Part shown: piece after piece, positions 59,301-64,000 of the stretch
How positions within the stretch are numbered: position 1 is the first letter of the stretch
Layout: each line of letters opens with the position of its first letter
Origin: Tetmemena sp. SeJ-2015
Lineage: Eukaryota; Ciliophora; Spirotrichea; Sporadotrichida; Oxytrichidae
Direction: 5' to 3'
Length of the DNA stretch: 64,000 nt
Assembly (NCBI GenBank): GCA_027382625.1
Contig: JAJKFJ010021366.1
Coordinates: 1 to 64,000, forward strand
Notes under the pieces: generated by a model
Databases searched by the model: none
Told to the model about the DNA's origin: nothing
The model's input: the letters and a program-made list of their open reading frames with translations, nothing else
Position numbers and translations under genes: made by a program

Positions 59301-62300
59301 AGTCTAATTTTATCCCTTGTTGGGGCCCCGTTATTTGGGAATTTCTTTGGTGATCCCTGACCCCCCACCCCTCGTTCTGAGTGAAATTTTAATAAGTTTA
59401 GTTTAAATTGTTTTTTAAGTTCCCCTAAGTTACTAATTTAAGCAGTTGAGTACAAAAAATTTTGGGTAGGTTTTGGAGTTTAAAATTTTGATTGCGGTGA
59501 ACTCCCAAATGACACAAACTTTTTTAATGGAAACCCCCGGGGAAAAAAACCCCAAATTAAGGGGAAATTTCCCAAAACCCTTTTAAAAATTCCCAAAAAG
59601 CTTTTTAAAAATGAGCCAAATTTGGTGCTTTTATTTGGTTATTGGAGTTTTTAAAAATTCTTAAAATTTCGAGGTTTTTCCCTAAAGGGAAAAAGGGAAG
59701 GCTTATTTCTAAAAATTATTGTTGATAGTTACTTCCGGGGGAAAAGTAAGGTTTTTAATCAATTTCACTGGGGAGGAGTCCCACCCCCAAGGCTTTTTTA
59801 AAATTAAGTTTAGGTTTTATTTTTAAAATTTAAAATTGCTATTTAAATTGGGGGGCCCCCCCAAAAATGTAAATAAAAAATTTTTAAACCCCAAATTTTT
59901 GGTAAAATTTAAAATTTTAAAAGGGGAAAACTCCCCATTTTCCAATCCGAAAAAGGAGGAGGGACAAAAAGGGGGGTTTTTTTTGGACAAAATGTTGCAA
60001 AAAAGGGTAAAAGAGCCCATTTTGGAAACCTTCAAAATTAAAGAGCGGAAGCAAGTGGGAAAAAATTTAAAGCAAAGAATCAAGTTTTAAAGGGAATCAA
60101 AAAGTAGCCAAGTTTCCAATTGGTTTGAAAATGCAGAGGAAAAGGTATACTGGCTTTTTTTTTTAAAAAATTTCCAGGCTTTAAATTTCCCGCCAATTTT
60201 AAAGACCCCAACCAAGGCCACCAATAGAAGGGTTCCCCAAAATGAAAAAAACCCCAATGCGTTGTACTTATGAGCTAAAAAAAGGTCTCCACCACCCGTT
60301 TAATAAGTTTGGGAAAAAACCAGGGGGGTTGTAAACCGAACCCATTCTTCCCCTTTGGGGTTCTTTCCAAATTTGAAAAAGGCCCCCGCTACCTCAAAAA
60401 AAGCCACCGGGGTTGAAAAAGAAGGGGGCTAAAAAACCTAAAATTCTTCTTGGAACCTTAAATTTCCTGGAATAAATTTTGCCAATCAGGTCGCACAAAA
60501 GGTGGAATCAGAGTAACCCTTTGCATTTAAATTGAACAAAAGGAGCAAGGGTTTTTCCCCCCGGCTCCTAACATTTTCAACAAAACATTAGAACCAGAAG
60601 GACTGAGTGGCGGACCCCTTAAAATTTAATGGACCTTGGTTCAACTTTTTGGAAAGAGTTAAAATTTGGGGTTTGACATTAAGAAAACCATTCCGCCTGG
60701 GGGGGCCTTCGTAACAAGAGCCAAACTTTTGCGCAAGGGCCTGCCTTAATTGAAGAGGTCTAAACCATGCTCTCATCGGTTTAAAAGATTTCCCTAGCCA
60801 AATTTTTAGTCCAAACGGTTTCTTGAAACCCATCCCACTTCAAATAAAAGGCCCCCGCCCCCCAAAGGTTTCTTGGGAAACTTTTGGGGGTTCGCTTCCC
60901 TTTTTGGCTAAATAATCTAGACTAAAGGGTACCCCCAATCCCAAAGGATCAGGCTCGAGAGGTTGCAGAGCTATTGGAAGCCCAAACCATCACTGGGCAC
61001 TACTTTGATGGGTCTTTTTCATCTGTAGCGGGTTCTTGAAGGAGCCTTTGCTCTCCCTCACCACCGAGCATGGGTCTGTACAGTAAGCTCTCCTCTTCAG
61101 TTGTTGGTAGGCAGAGTATTCGTTCTATGAGAAATGGCTCATGCAATCTCTGACCAACTTCCCAGACTCCAATCTTACATTGGATGACTTGCTTAATAAT
61201 TTAAGGAGAGTATGTATAAAGCCATGATGTATTGTTTTTGTAGATTAAATTTTATTCTCTATTTTTCTTCATGATTATTAAATAGCCAAATGATTACTTA
61301 AAAACTCGAATTATGAATAAATTGCAGATGGATCTTTTATAAAGACTGGTTAAGAAGACAAATATTTATAATATGTGAGAGATTCATAGAAAAGTAGATT
61401 AATATTTTCTTTCTTAAATAAATGTTTAGGTTATCCTTAGTATCAGAGGATCCTGCCACTGCAGCCATGAACAAACTGTTTATCTCTTGCCCTTACTCGA
61501 AAAGGAAGCCAGGCAAAGCAGTCAGCACATCATAACCCAAATAAATATTCCCTCTTTAATTATACCCTTTTCATCAAATAATTTTCACAATATATACACA
61601 GAAATCTTTATAAATATCAAAAGTACTCTAAATATTTAATAACTGTAATTCTCTGATTTATTTCCTTAATAATTTTTTTAAACAAATATAAATATTAAGA
61701 ATAAAAAATTTAAAAATATGCTTTTTTGTATTGATCATAAGGTGGACTAGTATATGCGCTACTAAAGTAGAATTCAAGGGTTGTAACAATAATATTATAC
61801 GTTCAGCCACGATTTATATAAAACATTTCAGTCTCCTTCTGTAAGGTCTGGACGAAAAAGGACTATGCTCTTGTCATCTGTGTTATAGTACAGTAAGCGC
61901 TCATTGACAGCCGAGTATTGCTACAATAATTTCAAAAACATGTAATTTTGATGATTTATTAAATCCTAGAATTATAGGAAAAATTAACGATAAACATGCT
62001 AATCATGAATGATTTGAAGGCTTTTCTTTAAAGTTCAGTAAAATGACTAAAAATTGTGGCTACTTACTGCACAAGCTGGCTTTCTAGCCATTAGTCAAAA
62101 ATAGGAGCCGAACGGATAATATAAAATGAGATATGAGTAATTAAAATTTGTGTTTATGGTTGAGAAGGTATCTGAGAAGAAGGTATTTTTATAGACATCA
62201 GCGCTAAGTAGATCATACACAAGAGGCTCTTGGGTGGGGTAGACGTTTTCCTCAAAGTATTCTACCACGTTGTCAACCACATTTTGAGTAGCAAATAAAG

Positions 62301-62830
62301 AATATTTTTTGTCAATTTATAATTCCTTTTGTTAAAACAAAATTAAACAGTTGTAAACCGTTAATAGATTAAAAAATAAATTTATGAATTGTGATCGAAT
62401 TTCAACTCAGAAATCATTTAACATTTAAAATTAAATTCGCAGCTTTATTAAAATTTAAATAAGAAAGAGAGTGATAAATGATGTTTTAAAAATAAGAAAA
62501 TTTATAATCATAGATTTAGAATGAATTTCATAAAATTTTCAGTAATTGAAATGAAGTAATTTATAGCTTGAATTTAAACTTTATTATAATAATTAAAATA
62601 TAAAATACCATTTAAAATCTATTGAATCAAAAAATTTGTTTGAGGAACGGAGTCCTCAGTTTCACTGTTAGACTTTTTGACTACCACTGTCTGAATTGTA
62701 GTGGTACTGAATCCAGAAAAGAAGTTTATTAATTTTGAAATTAAATAATTCTTAAAGAAGATTCCTCCATAGGATGAAATAGGGTCGTCAATTTTATTTG
62801 AGGCAAGAATTAGAGATTAGTCAACTGAAG
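56308..62830 (-). CDS. PI-PLC X-domain paralogue F, 5'-incomplete, 3' end displaced by transposon arm
   Basis: A more diverged paralogue. The segments seen in order are ASNKIDDPISSYGGIFF (about 62815-62760); FSGFSTTTIQTVVVKKSNSE (62720-62650); VVEYFEENVYPTQEPLVYDL (62280-62160); ARKPACA (about 62085); QYSAVNERLLYYNTDDKSIV (61920-61830); and TALPGFLFEQGQEINSLFMA to SSDTKD (61530-61440). Then, beyond the transposon right arm and a foldback element, comes ILTVDYYEPNIALGIIQLNN (about 56515-56455), followed by a run of ten Thr codons and Pro. That last segment corresponds to the VNIIEMDDFNPEAAIRAI end of A2, which is why I join it to F. The TGA at 56308-56310 would be the stop. The signal peptide and catalytic half are not in the window. 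A partial duplicate of the YSA...YC segment lies near 61130-61030 and again in the left arm. Confidence 0.5.
56632..57234. mobile_element. 0.6-kb foldback element with nearly perfect arms
   Basis: The arms at 56632-56869 and 56999-57234 are almost exact reverse complements, beginning GTTTTAATCAAGGAGATAGT and ending with its complement. The loop is about 130 bp. The arms differ at only a few positions, so the element is recent or maintained. It lies in the DNA separating the last F segment from the transposon right arm. No protein was recognised. Confidence 0.8.
57405..61262. mobile_element. Right arm of the large inverted duplication, degraded
   Basis: An inverted copy of 51205-55020. The first 600 bp (to about 58000) and the last 250 bp match well. 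The middle (about 58150-60950) is corrupted, with many homopolymer expansions such as runs of G, C, A and T next to one another. It could be real decay or poor consensus sequence. Recognisable landmarks in the right order include the transposase, the FFSVS motif and the AGFHLPS motif. It lies between two segments of PLC F. Confidence 0.6.
57541..58520 (+). pseudogene. Tc1/mariner-like transposase relic, right arm
   Basis: The inverted counterpart of the left-arm transposase, starting LAPTASSLVYSSYAEIMAAT. Frameshifts occur after SSTP and later. The block LAFVGDGAYIG matches the left arm, but the first catalytic Asp block is damaged (GPSRDHFLKP). The second Asp block is kept (VFLDNLSPHK, about 58213-58245), and a third block reads ALNPHQGGFFQ. 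It is non-functional as written. Confidence 0.6.
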
Positions 62831-63039
62831 AGAGAACAAATATAAAATTATTTAATTTTGAGTTCTTAATTTTGAACAATTGCCTCAATTTAACTGTCAG
62901 TCACTGTCTCACCAGCTTAATAAATTTAGTTTGACAAAAAATAGTGTTTTAAAGATAATTCAATAAATTGTTATTAAAACTCAATGATTAGAAGAGTAAG
63001 ATTCAATCTATTTTAGTTTTAGTTTTCATTTAAAATATT
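62831..63039. other. AT-rich gap upstream of the visible part of PLC F
   Basis: No further PLC segment was found here. The N-terminal segments of F must lie beyond the foldback element and outside the window, or be lost. Confidence 0.4.
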
Positions 63040-63621
63040 AACTTGGGGGCCCTTTCCTCGACAGTAAAATTTTACAATGTAAAAAAGTAAAAATATGTTT
63101 ATAGGATTATTTTCGCTCCTAAATCTGATTCTCCCAGTTATAGAGGCTGATTCTAACATCTAAGGCTTCAGATTTTAATCCTAAATTAGTCAGTTAGAGG
63201 TCAGCTGAACAAATATAAAATATATATTTTTAGCTATTGTAAAATGAATTAAAACGCTATTTTTGAAAATAGTGCAATATTTTTATAAAACCAATTAATT
63301 GATGTTTAAGGGGCTAATGCTACAATTTTTCAGCCCTACTTGTTTGGACTTATAGCTGAAGCATGTAATGTATTCAACATATTGCACCATTTTCAAAAAT
63401 AGCGCTATAAATTCATTTTACAATAGCTAAAAATATATATTTTATATTTGTGCAGCTGACCACTAACTGACTAATTTAGGATTAAAATCTGAAGCCTTAG
63501 AAGTTCAAATAGGCCTCTATAACTGGAAGAATCAGATTTAGAGCGAAAATAATCCTTTAAACATATTTTTTACTTTTTTACATTGTAAAATTTTACTGTA
63601 GAGGAAAGGGCCTCCTAGTTA
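63040..63621. mobile_element. 0.58-kb foldback element
   Basis: Arms at about 63040-63272 and 63390-63621 are imperfect reverse complements. AACTTGGGGGCCCTTTCCTC pairs with GAGGAAAGGGCCTCCTAGTT. TTTTACAATGTAAAAAAGT, GAGGTCAGCTGA and the GCTATTTTTGAAAATAGTGC block pair further in. Possible imperfect target duplication: TTAAAATATTA before and TTAAAATTTTA after. No coding capacity was recognised. Confidence 0.7.
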
Positions 63622-64000
63622 AAATTTTATATTTCTGGTTTATAATTTTATCTAATAGAATCTTTTGAGTGAAGGCACAGCTTTATATATTTTTAATTAA
63701 TTATAAGAGCTATTCATAATCACATAAATAAAATATAATTAAAAGAGGCTGAAATTTTAATTTTAATTGTCAATTTTTATAATGATTGAAATTTAGCTGA
63801 GGGTTGAATAAAAATGAGAATTAGGTGTTAATTTAAAGTGGGGGTAAATTGATGACGGTTGAGGTGTATATAATTTAAACAATTTTTACATCTTTCGATT
63901 AAGCATTAAATTTAAAATGCGTTTTGTCGTTGCGAATTTTATGTGAGAGCGCTCGGTAAAAAGTTTTTTAGAGACATAAATTTAATGAATGATGAATTTA
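63622..64000. other. AT-rich DNA at the right edge
   Basis: AT-rich sequence without a recognisable gene or repeat. A slightly GC-richer bit at 63900-63960 has no clear reading. Confidence 0.4.

Noticed and set aside
59823..60090. Overlapping open frames on both strands in the right arm
   Set aside because: They lie in the homopolymer-expanded part, are mirror images of each other, and show no family features.
1..64000. Euplotes-type code (UGA as Cys) or standard code
   Set aside because: Conserved genes end cleanly at TGA and use TAA/TAG inside conserved blocks, which excludes both.
1..64000. Bacterial features such as CRISPR arrays, operons or ribosome binding sites
   Set aside because: The gene content, introns and genetic code are those of a ciliate. 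No regularly spaced repeats were seen.

Overview
The window looks like germline (micronuclear) DNA of a spirotrich/hypotrich ciliate, Oxytricha- or Stylonychia-like. Three things support this. (1) Every convincing gene uses TAA and TAG as sense codons, evidently Gln, and TGA is the only stop. (2) Spliceosomal introns are short (about 25-110 nt, GT...AG). (3) Coding sequence is interrupted by AT-rich segments that lack GT...AG ends but are bounded by short direct repeats. Removing the segment plus one repeat copy restores the reading frame. These are internal eliminated sequences (IESs) between macronuclear-destined segments (MDSs), and the repeats are pointers. I joined many of them by eye and the frame closed at each, with pointers of 3 to 10 bp. 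The genus is inference.

Region 1 (1-19.4 kb) holds ordinary genes. They are the 3' end of an unknown gene (1-466, +), an N/Q-rich coiled-coil gene (about 590-3925, -), a CLASP-like microtubule-associated protein (4248-13780, +) with a 3.57-kb IES, an N/S/Q-rich coiled-coil gene (14149-17610, +) whose 1.47-kb IES carries a foldback element, and an S/N/Q-rich gene (17785-19447, +) with a 32-bp IES and a GC-rich SINE-like insertion seven codons from its stop.

Region 2 (19.8-62.8 kb) is a head-to-tail array of seven minus-strand paralogues of a secreted PI-PLC X-domain (PLCXD/bacterial PI-PLC-like) protein, here called A2, A1, B, C, D, E and F in rising coordinate. A1 and A2 are compact. B, C and D are cut into about 13-15 MDSs in correct order. 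IES positions are shared between paralogues while pointer sequence and IES length differ. At one site IES length runs from 25 to 593 bp across six paralogues. At another it stays at 57-60 bp in four. Some positions are occupied in only some copies.

Region 3 (51.2-61.3 kb) is a roughly 3.8-kb inverted duplication of a TBE-like/Tc1-mariner-like DNA transposon. It has a degenerate transposase in each arm and one open C2H2 zinc-finger frame. The arms lie in the gaps of PLC genes E and F. The right arm is heavily degraded or of poor sequence quality.

Four foldback elements (15.5, 33.4, 56.6 and 63.0 kb), a pair of GC-rich SINE-like elements (18.9 and 44.3 kb) and two small hairpin-rich GC islands (24.3 and 40.6 kb) are scattered through non-coding DNA. 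The other intergenic DNA is AT-rich and featureless to my eye. No tRNA, rRNA, CRISPR array or telomeric repeat tract was recognised.
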